Positions 32,639 to 42,201 of a DNA stretch of 64,000 nt are shown here, in pieces. Position 1 is the first letter of the stretch, and each line of letters begins with the position of its first letter. The DNA comes from Ga0077530 sp046293075. Its GTDB lineage: Bacteria > Pseudomonadota > Alphaproteobacteria > Rhizobiales > Hyphomicrobiaceae. The position numbers and the translations under genes are program-made. The stretch spans positions 1-64,000 of the forward strand of contig JBKBPL010000023.1 in the NCBI GenBank assembly GCA_046293075.1, read 5' to 3'. The notes under the pieces are model-generated. The model worked only from the letters and a program-made list of their open reading frames with translations. It was not told the origin of the DNA and searched no databases.

Positions 32639-33949
32639 TCAATCCTCGAAGGGATCCTTCATCAGGATGGTGTCATCGCGCTCGGGGCTCGTCGAGAGCA
32701 GCGTCACCGGGCACTCGATCAGCTCCTCGATGTGGCGCACATACTTGACGGCCTGCGCCGGCAGGCTGGCCCAGCTTCGCGCGCCCTGCGTCGATTCCGT
32801 CCAGCCCTCGAAGCTCTCGTAAATGGGCGTCACGCGCGCCTGCTCGTTCATGCCCGCGGGCAGCCGGTCGATGCGCCGGCCGTCGAGCTCATATGCGACG
32901 CAGACCTTGATCTCGGGGAGGGCGTCGAGGATATCGAGCTTGGTGAGTGCGATGCCGTTGATGCCGGCGACGCGCACGACTTGGCGAACGAGGACCGCAT
33001 CGAACCAGCCGCATCGGCGGGGGCGGCCTGTGTTGACGCCGAACTCCTTGCCGCGCTCGCCGAGCAGGCGGCCGATTGCATCGGGGTTGCCGTCGGCATC
33101 GAGCAGCTCGGTCGGAAACGGGCCCGAACCGACGCGCGTCGTGTAGGCCTTGGCAAGGCCGAGCACGTAGCTGAGCGACGCCGGGCCAAGCCCCGAGCCG
33201 GCCGCGGCCTGGCCCGCAACGGTGTTCGACGAGGTCACGTAGGGATACGTGCCGTGATCGACATCAAGCAGCGCGCCCTGCGCGCCCTCGAAGAGGATGC
33301 GCTTGCCGGCTTTGCGCGCGCGGTCGAGCGTATCCCACACCGTGTCGATATAGGGCAGGATCGTCGGCGCAATCGCCGTGAGCTCGCCGATCAATTCGTC
33401 TTTGTCGATCTCCGGCTTGCCGAGGCCCCGCCGCAGCGCATTATGGTGGACGAGCAGGCGATCGATCTTGGGGCCGAGGTTATGCAGGTTGCGCAGGTCC
33501 TGGACGCGGATCGCACGCCGGCCGACCTTGTCCTCGTAGGCGGGGCCGATGCCGCGCCCGGTCGTGCCGATCTTCTGCGCGGCGGCCGCCTCCTCACGGA
33601 GCTGATCGAGTTCGCGGTGGAGCGGGAGAATAAGCGTCGCATTCTCGGCAATCTTGAGCTGGTCGGGTCCAATGTCGATGCCGAGCTTGCGGATTGCCTC
33701 GATCTCGGCGGCAAGGTGCCAGGGATCAACCACCACGCCATTGCCGATCACCGAGAGCTTGCCCGGCCGGACAACGCCGGAGGGAAGCAGCGCGAGCTTG
33801 TAGGTCTGGCTGCCGATGACGAGCGTGTGGCCGGCATTGTGGCCACCCTGGAAGCGCACGACGATGTCGGCGCGCTCCGACAGCCAGTCCACGATCTTGC
33901 CTTTGCCCTCGTCGCCCCACTGGGCGCCGACAACCACCACGTTCGCCAT
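32639..33949 (-). CDS. purA: Adenylosuccinate synthetase
   Basis: A 436-residue enzyme that joins IMP and aspartate with GTP, the first committed step to AMP. The GTP loop and catalytic Asp lie in QWGDEGKGKIVDWL; the catalytic His region is GGHNAGHTLV; the IMP site is TTGRGIGPAYEDK; and the late GRPRRCGWFDAV motif is complete. Length is normal for the family. Monocistronic as far as can be seen, convergent with kup. Confidence 0.97.
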   Translation of the reverse strand: MANVVVVGAQWGDEGKGKIVDWLSERADIVVRFQGGHNAGHTLVIGSQTYKLALLPSGVVRPGKLSVIGNGVVVDPWHLAAEIEAIRKLGIDIGPDQLKIAENATLILPLHRELDQLREEAAAAQKIGTTGRGIGPAYEDKVGRRAIRVQDLRNLHNLGPKIDRLLVHHNALRRGLGKPEIDKDELIGELTAIAPTILPYIDTVWDTLDRARKAGKRILFEGAQGALLDVDHGTYPYVTSSNTVAGQAAAGSGLGPASLSYVLGLAKAYTTRVGSGPFPTELLDADGNPDAIGRLLGERGKEFGVNTGRPRRCGWFDAVLVRQVVRVAGINGIALTKLDILDALPEIKVCVAYELDGRRIDRLPAGMNEQARVTPIYESFEGWTESTQGARSWASLPAQAVKYVRHIEELIECPVTLLSTSPERDDTILMKDPFED

Positions 33950-34058
33950 TGTCTGATGCCTCTTGCCAGCGGCACTCGGGCCGCACCACGGCGTTAGCCC
34001 GGGGCGCGGCGCCGCGCAAGGGTGAATGTCGTCCAGATGGCAAAGGAGGGCCCCGGCC

Positions 34059-34083
34059 GCGGCGGGAGCGGGGCTCCCGCCGC
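34059..34083 (-). terminator. GC-rich hairpin downstream of the MoxR operon
   Basis: A perfect 11-bp stem (34059-34069 pairs with 34073-34083) with a 3-base loop, 22 bases past the last stop codon of the operon. On the minus strand it is not followed by a T-run, so it may be a weak or Rho-assisted terminator. Confidence 0.45.
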
Positions 34084-34105
34084 CTCAGCCCAGCCCTTGG
34101 TGCGC

Positions 34106-36241
34106 TCAGCGCCCCTCGCGCCACCAGGCGAGCGTCATGAAGGCGAGGAGTGCGGCAAGGGCGAGCAGGCCGGTGAACATTGGCGTGATCCGCACGCCGC
34201 GCGTCACGAAGGCCTCGCGATCCTTGAGCCCCATCCAGCCGGACCCGGCAAGCACCCTCGCATTGGCGAGCAGCGACACACGCGGCACCTCGACGGCGCT
34301 GTCGCTGCCGCTCGAGAGCAGGCCGCCGCCGCGCGTCCAGAAGGTGCCGCCGCCGGTGGCGTTGATGAGCGGCTTGAGCTTGGCGTCGGTCGCCGTGACC
34401 TCGCTCATCTCGCGCGCGTCCTCGAGGCCCGCGTGCGCGACCGCCGTCAGAATGCGCCGCTCCGGCGCAGGGCCGTTCGTCTGCATCTTGTAGAGGCCGG
34501 GGTGACGGACATCGATGGTCGTGCGCCACAGGCCGTTGCCGGCGGGCTCGAGCCGCACCTCGCTCGTCTCGCCGCCGGGGGACTGCACGCTGACGGGTGG
34601 GACATCCGCCTCCATGGAGCGGCGCTCGATCGTGAGCTTGAGGCCGCGCGCCTCAGCCCGCAGGCGCTCCTCCTCGAGATCCGGCTCCTTCATGAGCCAG
34701 TGCGCGGTGCGGCGCAGGAGGTCCGTGTGCGGGCCGCCGCCGTCGTAGCCGCGGGCCCATAGCCACGCATGATCGGAAAGCATGAGGGCAACGCGTCCGC
34801 GCCCGACACGGTCGAGCACGAGGAGCGGGCGCTCATCGACGCCGCTCATGAGCGTGCGGCCGCGGATCACGTTGGTCTCGACTTGGCGGAACCAGCGGCC
34901 CCAGTCTGGCTCCTCATTCTGAGCGCGCAGGCCCGGAAGATCGCGTGTGACCGGATGCTTGTGGCCATCGATCGTAACGCGTGCCTTGAAAGGCTGCTCA
35001 ATGACGCGGCCCGAGGGAGCGGCGGGAAGAACGGGGGCAAGCGCCGTCCTGAAGAGGCTCGCGGCTTGCGCATAGTCGTCGCCCGAAGCGACCAGCAGCG
35101 CGCCGCCGTGGCTCGCCACGTAGCGCGCGATGTTGTCGTAGTAGATCGGCGGCAGGATGCCGCGGTTCTGGTAGCGATCGAAGATGATCAGGTCGAAGTT
35201 GCCGATCTTCTCGGAGAACAGCTCGCGCGTCGGGAAAGCAATCAGCGAGAGCTGATGGATGGGCGTGCCGTCCTGCTTCTCGGGGGGACGGAGAATGGTG
35301 AAGTGCACGAGATCGACGGCGGCGTCCGACTTCAGAAGATTGCGCCACACGCGCTCGCCGGCGTGCGGCTCGCCCGAGACCAGCAGCACGCGCAGGTTCT
35401 CGCGCACACCTTCGGCCGCGATCACGACGCGGTTGTTGAGGTGGGTGAGCTCGCCGGGCACGGCGTCGAGCTCGATCTCGACGATGTTCTGGCCGGCGGT
35501 CGGGAAGGGCATGGCGATGCGCGTACGCACGTCGATTTCCGTGCGGATGGTCTCGTCCGGCTGCCCCTCGCGGCGCACGCGCAGGTTCACCTGCCGGCCG
35601 GCCTGGCCGCTCTTGCCGGTTTCGCGAACCGCGATCTCGATGTCGCGCGCGGGGCCGTTGACGATGCCGAACTTTGGCGCGGTGATGACCTCGATGCGGC
35701 GGTCGAACTCGTCCGGCCGACCGGTGATCAGGGCGTGTATAGGGGCGCTGAAGCCGAGCGCGGCGGGCGAGGCCGGGATGTCGTGCACCTGGCCGTCCGT
35801 GATCATGATCACGCCGGCGAGCCGGTCGGGGGCCACGTCGGCGAGGGCACGGTTCAAGTCGGCGAAGAGATTGGTGCCCGAGCTGCGGTCGCCCGTCGGG
35901 CGGGCGGCCTCGATCCACTTCACCTCGAGACCGGGAATGCGCTTCAGCTTCTCTTCGAGATCGGCGCGGATGGCGGCGGTCTGCGCGGGCCGCCCGGCGA
36001 TTGTCTGGCTCATGCTTTCGTCGATGAGGACGACCGCAATGTTGGCGAGGCTTTCGCGCTCTTCCTGGCGGAGCGACGGGTTGGCGAGCGCGGCGACAAG
36101 GGCGGCAAGGGCAAGGGCGCGCAGCGCCGCACCGCGCGTGCGCCGGAAGAAGAGGACGGCGACGAGCGCGAGTGCCATGAGCACCGCGGCGATCAGCACC
36201 GGCGGCGGCACCATTGGCGCGATATCGATCGACCAGGTCAT
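34106..36241 (-). CDS. Membrane-anchored VWA-like / glutamine-amidotransferase-like protein of the MoxR operon
   Basis: A 711-residue protein with an N-terminal membrane segment pair (VLIAAVLMALALVAVLFF and ALRALALAALVAALANPSL) and a VWA-like domain beginning IAVVLIDESMSQTI, with an IMITDGQVHDIP motif near 150. The MIDAS DxSxS is only partly kept (DESMS). A class I glutamine-amidotransferase-like fold (LRVLLVSGEPHAGERVWRN, FDLIIFDRYQNRGILP) follows, and the C-terminus has a last helix (LLALAALLAFMTLAWW). It is the last gene of the moxR/DUF58/DUF4159 block. Such genes are thought to act in the cell envelope with MoxR ATPases; the exact function is unknown. Confidence 0.82.
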   Translation of the reverse strand: MTWSIDIAPMVPPPVLIAAVLMALALVAVLFFRRTRGAALRALALAALVAALANPSLRQEERESLANIAVVLIDESMSQTIAGRPAQTAAIRADLEEKLKRIPGLEVKWIEAARPTGDRSSGTNLFADLNRALADVAPDRLAGVIMITDGQVHDIPASPAALGFSAPIHALITGRPDEFDRRIEVITAPKFGIVNGPARDIEIAVRETGKSGQAGRQVNLRVRREGQPDETIRTEIDVRTRIAMPFPTAGQNIVEIELDAVPGELTHLNNRVVIAAEGVRENLRVLLVSGEPHAGERVWRNLLKSDAAVDLVHFTILRPPEKQDGTPIHQLSLIAFPTRELFSEKIGNFDLIIFDRYQNRGILPPIYYDNIARYVASHGGALLVASGDDYAQAASLFRTALAPVLPAAPSGRVIEQPFKARVTIDGHKHPVTRDLPGLRAQNEEPDWGRWFRQVETNVIRGRTLMSGVDERPLLVLDRVGRGRVALMLSDHAWLWARGYDGGGPHTDLLRRTAHWLMKEPDLEEERLRAEARGLKLTIERRSMEADVPPVSVQSPGGETSEVRLEPAGNGLWRTTIDVRHPGLYKMQTNGPAPERRILTAVAHAGLEDAREMSEVTATDAKLKPLINATGGGTFWTRGGGLLSSGSDSAVEVPRVSLLANARVLAGSGWMGLKDREAFVTRGVRITPMFTGLLALAALLAFMTLAWWREGR

Positions 36242-36266
36242 CCGATCTGCCTCAAAACGCTCATCA

Positions 36267-39173
36267 CTACTGCCCGAGGCGCTCGATCAGCGCCGGGGCG
36301 TGCACCTGGTCGGCCTTGTAGTTGCCGGTCAGGGCGTACATCACGATGTTGATGCCAACGCGGAAGGACATCTCGCGCTGGGCTTCGCCGCCCGGCACCG
36401 TCGGGAACATCGGCCGGTTCTGCTCGTCGAGCGCCCAGGCGGCGGCAAGGTCGTTCGGCGTCACGAGGATGCTGCTGACGCCATCGGCGCGCCGCGCCTT
36501 GCGCGTGTCGCCGTCGACGGCTTCCGCGCTGTCGGCCTCGACCCACATCTGTCCGCCGTCCCAGCGACCGGGGAACGTGCGGAGGATATAGAACGATTTG
36601 GTCAGCACGTGGCCTTCAGGGACGGGCTCGAGTCGCGGGATGTCGAGGCGCCCGAGCAGGCGCTGCAGCGGTGTGCCGCCCTCGCGGCCCATGCCGATGC
36701 CGGTCGGGATCCCGGAGCCGAAGTCGCGCGTGTCGAAGATGATCATCCCGCCCTGCTTCATGTATGTGTCGATCTTGGCCAGCGTCGCGTCGGGGAGCGT
36801 GCTCGCGTTGGGCAAGACGGGCCAGTAGAGGATCGGGAAGAAGGCGATCTCGTCGGTCGCAATATTGACGCCGAATGGCTCGCCCGGCTCGACGGACGTG
36901 CGCGCGGCGAGCACGCGACCGATGCCGACTAGGCCCGCGCGGCTCGTGTCGTCGGTTGCCGCATCGCCGGTCAGGACGTAGGCGAGAGAGACCTTGCCGG
37001 TTGCCTGGATGGCCATCTGCAGATCGCGGCTCGACGGCATTGCCGAGGCTGGCGGCGCATCGGGACGCCGCTGCGCATCGGCTGGGCAGCTCGCAAGGGC
37101 GAGGGCCGTCGCGATGGTGAGTGTGAGCACGGCGGCCGTCGCGGCGGTCGGCCGGGGCGGACGGCGTGACCTGATGAGGCCCTGGAGCAGAAGCACGGCC
37201 ATGATGTCGGCGAAGATGAGCGCGAGCGCCGCGGACAGCAGCCACGGCTTCAGCGGCTCGGGGTTCGTGCCCTCATAGGTGCGCTGCTCGACATCGGCCG
37301 GAAGGCTTGGAAGGGGCCTCAGCTCCGTGCGCGGCGTGACGACATTGAGCGCGCGCGGGTTCGCAGCGGGACCGTAGTAGCCCGGCGGGTGGTCGAGCGA
37401 GGGCGTCACCGTGTCGATGCGCCGGGCAGGCACGGCCTGCGCCGTCGGCGTCGGCGGACGCAGCGTGCCGAAGCCGTCGAGCACCTGGGTCGGCGCCAGA
37501 ACCTCGGTCGTGTCGGGTGCCGGTGTCCCGCGCGTCGTCGGCAGGGCCATGGTTTCGGGGCCGCCGACCGCAATGCCGCCGCTGACGCCCAAAGTCGCGA
37601 TCCGCCGCAGCATCTCGACGAAGAGACCGGAAAGCGGGAGGTTCGACCAGTCGGAGTTGGCCGTGACGTGGAAGAGCACGATCTGGCCCTCACCCATGCG
37701 CCGCGCCGTTACGAGCGGCGTGCCGTCCGCAAGCCGCGCCCACACGCTCACCTCGTCCGTGAGATAAGCCGGATCGGCAAGGATCTGGCGGCTGACGGCC
37801 ACATCGGACGGAATTGTCAATCCGGCGAAAGGGCTCGTATCCTCGAAGGGCGCGAGCGGCTGCGGCGTCGACCAGGAGAGTGCGCCGCCGAGCGTGCGCC
37901 CGCCCATGCGCAGGCCCACGGGCAGCAGGTCATCGCCGCCCTTCTCGAGCCGCGGGCCGGCGAAGCGCACCAGGACACCGCCCTTCCTCACCCACTCCCC
38001 GACGCGCCCGCCAAGATCGCCGGCAAGCGTGCCGATATCAGCGAGTACGAGGATAGAGGATCGCTGCTCGAAGGCATCGGCGAGCGCGACGGCGAGATTG
38101 ACGTCACGCTGGCGGACGAGCTCCGCGAACGGCGCGAGGGCCCGCTCGATATAGTAGAGCGGCGCCAGCAGCGGCTGCGCCTGCTCACGGCTCTCGCCCG
38201 AGACGAGCGCGATACGATGCCAGCGCGAGCGGTTGTCGAGCAGGTGCACGGCGCCGGCGCTGCGCTCGCCGGCAAGCTCGACGCGCGTCACCTGGTTGCG
38301 CAGCTCGAGCGGCAGGTCGAAGCGGGCCGTTGCACGCTGGCTCCCTGCCGGCATCTCGAAGGAGGTCTCGGCGAGGCGCTGGCCGCGTGCCGAGAAGGCA
38401 AGGGCGCTGCCATTGCGGGCTGTGCCTTCGGCACGCACGATGAAGGCTTCGAGACGTCCGTCGCGATCAAGACCGGCCGCCAAGCCGAGCGGCTCGTCGC
38501 CGGGGCGATTGCGGATCACCTGAAGGCGGCCGCCACGCGCGAGCTGACGCAGAGCGGTGGCGAATGCTGCGGTCTTGCCGTCGTGGTCGATGCCATCGCT
38601 CAGCCATACGACATCGAGGCCCTGCTGGCCGGCGAGCGTGCGGGCAAGCTGCTCGGCAAGCTCGGCGCGTTGGGGTGCGAAGGGCTGGGGCTGGAGGGCC
38701 GCCGCAGTGGCCCGCGCCGTCCCCGGCGCCTCGATGCGCAGTGTGAGCGTCTTGGCGCTCGCGGCCGTGGGCGCGACGACGACGGGCCGATTGCTGCTCT
38801 CGGCCTCCGAAATGAGCTGATCGACGTGGCGCGCGCGCGTTGCGAACTGGCCGCCGCTCGCCCAGCCGTTATCGACGACGAGCACAAGCGGGCCGGTGCC
38901 GGAGAGGCCGGCCTTGCGGCTGGGATTGAGCACGGGATCGGCGAGCGCGAAGATAACGAAGGCGGCCGCGAGCATCCGGATGAGCGTCAGCCACCACGGG
39001 GTCTTGGCGGGCGTCTTGTCCTTGCTCTCGAGGCCGACCAGGATGCGCGTCGGCGGGAAGGCGATCTGGCGCGGGCGCGGCGGTACCGTGCGCAGCAGCC
39101 AGTAGATCACCGGCAGTGCGGCGAGCGCAGTCAGCAGCCATGGACTGAGGAAGGCGAGCGCGCCGATGCTCAT
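36267..39173 (-). CDS. DUF4159 membrane protein with BatA-type N-terminus
   Basis: A 968-residue protein. Residues 1-90 match the BatA/aerotolerance N-terminal region with two membrane helices (ALAFLSPWLLTALAALPVIYWLL and IRMLAAAFVIFALADPVLNP). A VWA-like domain (VLVVDNGWASG) and a long beta-rich middle follow, then a central membrane helix (AALALIFADIMAVLLLQGL, about 660) and the C-terminal DUF4159 domain (about 750-965) with LYWPVLPNASTLPD and GGMIIFDTRDFGSG. The start overlaps the DUF58 gene stop by 4 bp. It is characteristic of alphaproteobacterial MoxR operons; its function is not established. Confidence 0.88.
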   Translation of the reverse strand: MSIGALAFLSPWLLTALAALPVIYWLLRTVPPRPRQIAFPPTRILVGLESKDKTPAKTPWWLTLIRMLAAAFVIFALADPVLNPSRKAGLSGTGPLVLVVDNGWASGGQFATRARHVDQLISEAESSNRPVVVAPTAASAKTLTLRIEAPGTARATAAALQPQPFAPQRAELAEQLARTLAGQQGLDVVWLSDGIDHDGKTAAFATALRQLARGGRLQVIRNRPGDEPLGLAAGLDRDGRLEAFIVRAEGTARNGSALAFSARGQRLAETSFEMPAGSQRATARFDLPLELRNQVTRVELAGERSAGAVHLLDNRSRWHRIALVSGESREQAQPLLAPLYYIERALAPFAELVRQRDVNLAVALADAFEQRSSILVLADIGTLAGDLGGRVGEWVRKGGVLVRFAGPRLEKGGDDLLPVGLRMGGRTLGGALSWSTPQPLAPFEDTSPFAGLTIPSDVAVSRQILADPAYLTDEVSVWARLADGTPLVTARRMGEGQIVLFHVTANSDWSNLPLSGLFVEMLRRIATLGVSGGIAVGGPETMALPTTRGTPAPDTTEVLAPTQVLDGFGTLRPPTPTAQAVPARRIDTVTPSLDHPPGYYGPAANPRALNVVTPRTELRPLPSLPADVEQRTYEGTNPEPLKPWLLSAALALIFADIMAVLLLQGLIRSRRPPRPTAATAAVLTLTIATALALASCPADAQRRPDAPPASAMPSSRDLQMAIQATGKVSLAYVLTGDAATDDTSRAGLVGIGRVLAARTSVEPGEPFGVNIATDEIAFFPILYWPVLPNASTLPDATLAKIDTYMKQGGMIIFDTRDFGSGIPTGIGMGREGGTPLQRLLGRLDIPRLEPVPEGHVLTKSFYILRTFPGRWDGGQMWVEADSAEAVDGDTRKARRADGVSSILVTPNDLAAAWALDEQNRPMFPTVPGGEAQREMSFRVGINIVMYALTGNYKADQVHAPALIERLGQ

Positions 39174-40114
39174 GCGTGCTCTCCTGCTGCCGCTGAAAGA
39201 GGCGCGCTCATGCGGTAGTTGCCGGCCTGACCACCGAGACGCAGGATCAGGCTCAGCAGGGGCTCGTGTGGCGGCCGGTCGGTGTGGTGGACGAGGAGTG
39301 ACCAGCCGAGGCGGCCGGCGATCTCCGCGAGCCCATCCCGGTGCGCGGCGAGGCGCTTGACATAGGCCTCGCGCATGCTCTCGACGCGGTCGACGATCCA
39401 GCGTTCGCTGGCCGTCTCGGGACCGAGGAATTCCGCGCGGCCTTCATAGGGAAGTGTCTCTTCGGCCGGGTCCATGACCTGCACGAGATGACCGCTCACG
39501 CCGCTGCTCGCCATCTCCTCGAGCCGTGGTCCGAGCTGGTCGAGTGGATCAAGGAAATCACTGATGAGAATGGCGCCTGAGAAGCGCGGCAGGCTGATTT
39601 TAGGCGGCAGGCTCGCTGTCAGCAGCGGCGAAGTCAGGTTCGTCAGCACGGTTTCCGCAATCACGGTCGCCGCCTTGCGGCTCGCCGTCGGGCGGCCGAG
39701 ACCAAGCAGGGCAACGCGCTCGCCGCCGCGAACCAGAAGCTCGGCTGCAGCCAGCATCAAGACCATGGCGCGGTCGCGCTTCGTGACCGGCGCGAGGTCG
39801 CTGCGGAAATCCATCGACGGCGAAAGATCGGGCCAGAGCCAGACTGTATGGGCCGCTTCCCACTCGCGCTCGCGCACGTACAACTGGTCGGAGCTCGCCG
39901 ACCGGCGCCAGTCGATGAGCGTCGCGGCGTCGGCACCCTCGAACTGACGGAACTGCCAGAAGGTCTCGCCGGGGCCGGCGCGGCGGCGACCGTGGATGCC
40001 ATGGGCGACCGTGCTTGCGACGCGGTTCGCGTCGATGACAAGGTCGGGCAGGCGATCGGCAAGGCCATGCGCCTCGAGCTCGAGCCGACCGACTGCGGCC
40101 CGGGCCGGGCTCAT
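39170..40114 (-). CDS. DUF58 protein of the MoxR operon
   Basis: A 314-residue protein. The ATG at 40114 (MSPARAAVGRLELEAHGLADRLPDLV) has GGAGG upstream and is preferred over the longer frame. The DUF58 motif is intact: RRRAGPGETFWQFRQFEGADAATLIDWRRSASSDQLYVREREWE, followed by a VWA-like domain with WLWPDLSPSM. DUF58 proteins are the partner most often found next to MoxR ATPases. It lies 91 bp downstream of the moxR-type gene and overlaps the DUF4159 gene. Confidence 0.92.
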   Translation of the reverse strand: MSPARAAVGRLELEAHGLADRLPDLVIDANRVASTVAHGIHGRRRAGPGETFWQFRQFEGADAATLIDWRRSASSDQLYVREREWEAAHTVWLWPDLSPSMDFRSDLAPVTKRDRAMVLMLAAAELLVRGGERVALLGLGRPTASRKAATVIAETVLTNLTSPLLTASLPPKISLPRFSGAILISDFLDPLDQLGPRLEEMASSGVSGHLVQVMDPAEETLPYEGRAEFLGPETASERWIVDRVESMREAYVKRLAAHRDGLAEIAGRLGWSLLVHHTDRPPHEPLLSLILRLGGQAGNYRMSAPLSAAAGEHA

Positions 40115-40205
40115 GGCTGCCTCCATCGCGATCGCGTGACGTGCTGGCTCTCCGGCACCCGCTGGCTCCAGGGGACTATCGCGTGCGTGACGTCGATCGT
40201 GCGCC

Positions 40206-41204
40206 TCACGTGAGGTTGGCGGCCAGGCGGCCGATGACGGCGCCAATCTGGCGGCCTTCGGCGCGGGCCGTGAAGTTGAGCGCCATACGATGCTTGAGGA
40301 CAGGCTCGGCAAGCGCGACCACGTCGTCAACCGAGGGCGCGAGCCGGCCGTCAACGAGTGCTTTGGCGCGCACGGCGAGCATGAGCGCCTGGCTCGCTCG
40401 CGGGCCAGGCCCCCAGGCGACAAAGCGATCCGTTTCGGCGTCCGCGCCCGTGCCGGGACGCGCCGTGCGCACGAGCGTGAGGATCGCCTCGACGACCTTG
40501 TCGGGGACCGGGATCTGGCGGACGAGACGCTGGATGCTCATAAGTTCCTGACCCGAGAGGATGGGCTCGAGGCGGCGCTCCTCGGTGCCGGTGGTGGCAA
40601 ACAGCATGCGCCGCTCGGCGGCCATATCCGGATAGTCGACGTCGATTTGCAGCAGGAAACGATCGAGCTGCGCCTCGGGGAGCGGATAGGTGCCCTCCTG
40701 CTCGAGCGGGTTTTGCGTTGCGAGCACGTGGAATGGCTGCGGGACATCGTGGCGCTGGCCGGCGACCGTGACGTGATGCTCCTGCATGGCCTGCAGCAGC
40801 GCCGACTGCGTCTTCGGCGAGGCGCGGTTGATCTCGTCGGCCATCAGAAGCTGGGTGAAGACGGGGCCGCGGATGAAGCGGAAGCTGCGCCGCCCGCCCT
40901 GGGCATCCTCGAGCACCTCGGCGCCGATGATGTCCGAGGGCATCAGGTCCGGCGTGAACTGGATGCGCTTGGCATCGAGGCCGAGGACGCGCCCAAGGGT
41001 TTCCACGAGGAGGGTCTTTGCGAGGCCCGGCACGCCGATGAGCAGGGCGTGGCCACCCGACAGTAGCGTTACCAGCGTCTGCTCGATGACCCTGTCCTGC
41101 CCGAAGATCACTGAGGCCGTGGCCTCATGGACGCGCCGCACCCGCTCTCCGGCGGCCTCGACGCGCGCGACGATGTTGTCTTGGGTGTCGATTACTGTTG
41201 TCAT
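40206..41204 (-). CDS. MoxR-family AAA+ ATPase
   Basis: A 332-residue AAA+ ATPase. Start at ATG 41204 (MTTVIDTQDNIVARVEAAGE). Walker A is LIGVPGLAKTLLVETLG, Walker B LLMADEINRASPKTQSALLQAMQE, sensor 1 VLATQNPLEQEGTYPLPEAQLDRF, and the C-terminal lid carries the family sensor 2. MoxR proteins act as chaperones that assemble or activate protein complexes, often with VWA proteins. It heads the moxR-DUF58-DUF4159-VWA operon and is divergent from the DUF1285 gene. Confidence 0.95.
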   Translation of the reverse strand: MTTVIDTQDNIVARVEAAGERVRRVHEATASVIFGQDRVIEQTLVTLLSGGHALLIGVPGLAKTLLVETLGRVLGLDAKRIQFTPDLMPSDIIGAEVLEDAQGGRRSFRFIRGPVFTQLLMADEINRASPKTQSALLQAMQEHHVTVAGQRHDVPQPFHVLATQNPLEQEGTYPLPEAQLDRFLLQIDVDYPDMAAERRMLFATTGTEERRLEPILSGQELMSIQRLVRQIPVPDKVVEAILTLVRTARPGTGADAETDRFVAWGPGPRASQALMLAVRAKALVDGRLAPSVDDVVALAEPVLKHRMALNFTARAEGRQIGAVIGRLAANLT

Positions 41205-41428
41205 AGGGGCACTATAGAGCCGTTTTCGAGGGTTGCGAAAGCTTGAGGCGGCGAACATGTTCAGAATAAGGAGCGCGGTGCCGGGCGCGTAAGCAAGCGG
41301 GCCAGAATGGGACGCCTAACGTCAACTGGGCGGCCGCCGCGCCATCCACTGCGGAACCGGCCGCTTGCCGGCCTGTTGAAGAAGTATGGTGCCAAACGCG
41401 AGCTGCGCTACGCAAGCAAGGTCGCCTC

Positions 41429-42043
41429 ATGAGTCCACACGATATGCAAGGCAGTGGCCTGGAAACAAGGCAGGATGACGCAGGGCACGAGGCTGCCGCC
41501 GCGGCGCCGCTTGCCGGCCTCGAAGCGCTGCTGCGGGCGCAGGACAAGGATCGTCTGCCGCCGGTGGATAGCTGGAATCCCCCGTATTGCGGCGATATCG
41601 GCATGGCCATCGCGGCCGACGGCACATGGTTCTACCAGGGCAGCCCGATCGGCCGGATAGCGTTGGTGCGGCTCTTTTCCCGGGTCCTGAGGCGAGAGGC
41701 GGACGGTCGTCACTTTCTCGTGACCCCCGTTGAGAAGGTCGATGTCGCGGTCGCGGATGCGCCCTTTCTGGCCGTAGAGATGGAGGTTCGGGGGAACGGA
41801 CGCACCCAGGATCTGATCTTCCGCACGAATGTCGATGATATCGTCCGCTGCGGTCCTGAGCACCCGTTGCGCTTCGCCCCCGAGGCAGGGACCGGCGGGC
41901 TCAAGCCCTATCTCCTCGTGCGCGGCCGGCTCGAGGCGCTGGTGACGCGGGCGCTCTACTATGACCTCGTCGAGATGGCCGTCGAGGACCAGACCGGCCG
42001 GCTCGGCGTGTGGAGCGGCGGGGCATTCTTTCCCATGACGTGA
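41429..42043 (+). CDS. DUF1285 protein
   Basis: A 204-residue soluble protein of DUF1285. The family pattern is PPVDSWNPPYCGDIGMAIAADGTWFYQGSPIGRIALVRLFSRVLRRE, then FLVTPVEKVDVAVADAPFLAVEMEV, then PYLLVRGRLEALVTRALYYDLVEMA. Function unknown; it is found next to MoxR operons in many Alphaproteobacteria. It is divergent from the moxR gene here with about 220 bp between starts. Confidence 0.9.
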   Translation: MSPHDMQGSGLETRQDDAGHEAAAAAPLAGLEALLRAQDKDRLPPVDSWNPPYCGDIGMAIAADGTWFYQGSPIGRIALVRLFSRVLRREADGRHFLVTPVEKVDVAVADAPFLAVEMEVRGNGRTQDLIFRTNVDDIVRCGPEHPLRFAPEAGTGGLKPYLLVRGRLEALVTRALYYDLVEMAVEDQTGRLGVWSGGAFFPMT

Positions 42044-42201
42044 GCGTCCTGGGCGGCGTGGCTGCCCTTAAGCGCCGCATCCTCACCCAACAATGAGGCA
42101 GGGAGCATCTTCCCAGCCGTTCGCTCGCGGGAATAGGGTTCCATACTGGGAGTGCGGCCATCAGTGTGGCCGCCGTCTGGCAGCCAGCAAGGAGCGCGCG
42201 C

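Noticed and set aside
32732..39218. Long plus-strand open frames opposite purA, the VWA-like gene and the DUF4159 gene
   Set aside because: They mirror well-supported genes on the minus strand and show no domain or ribosome site.
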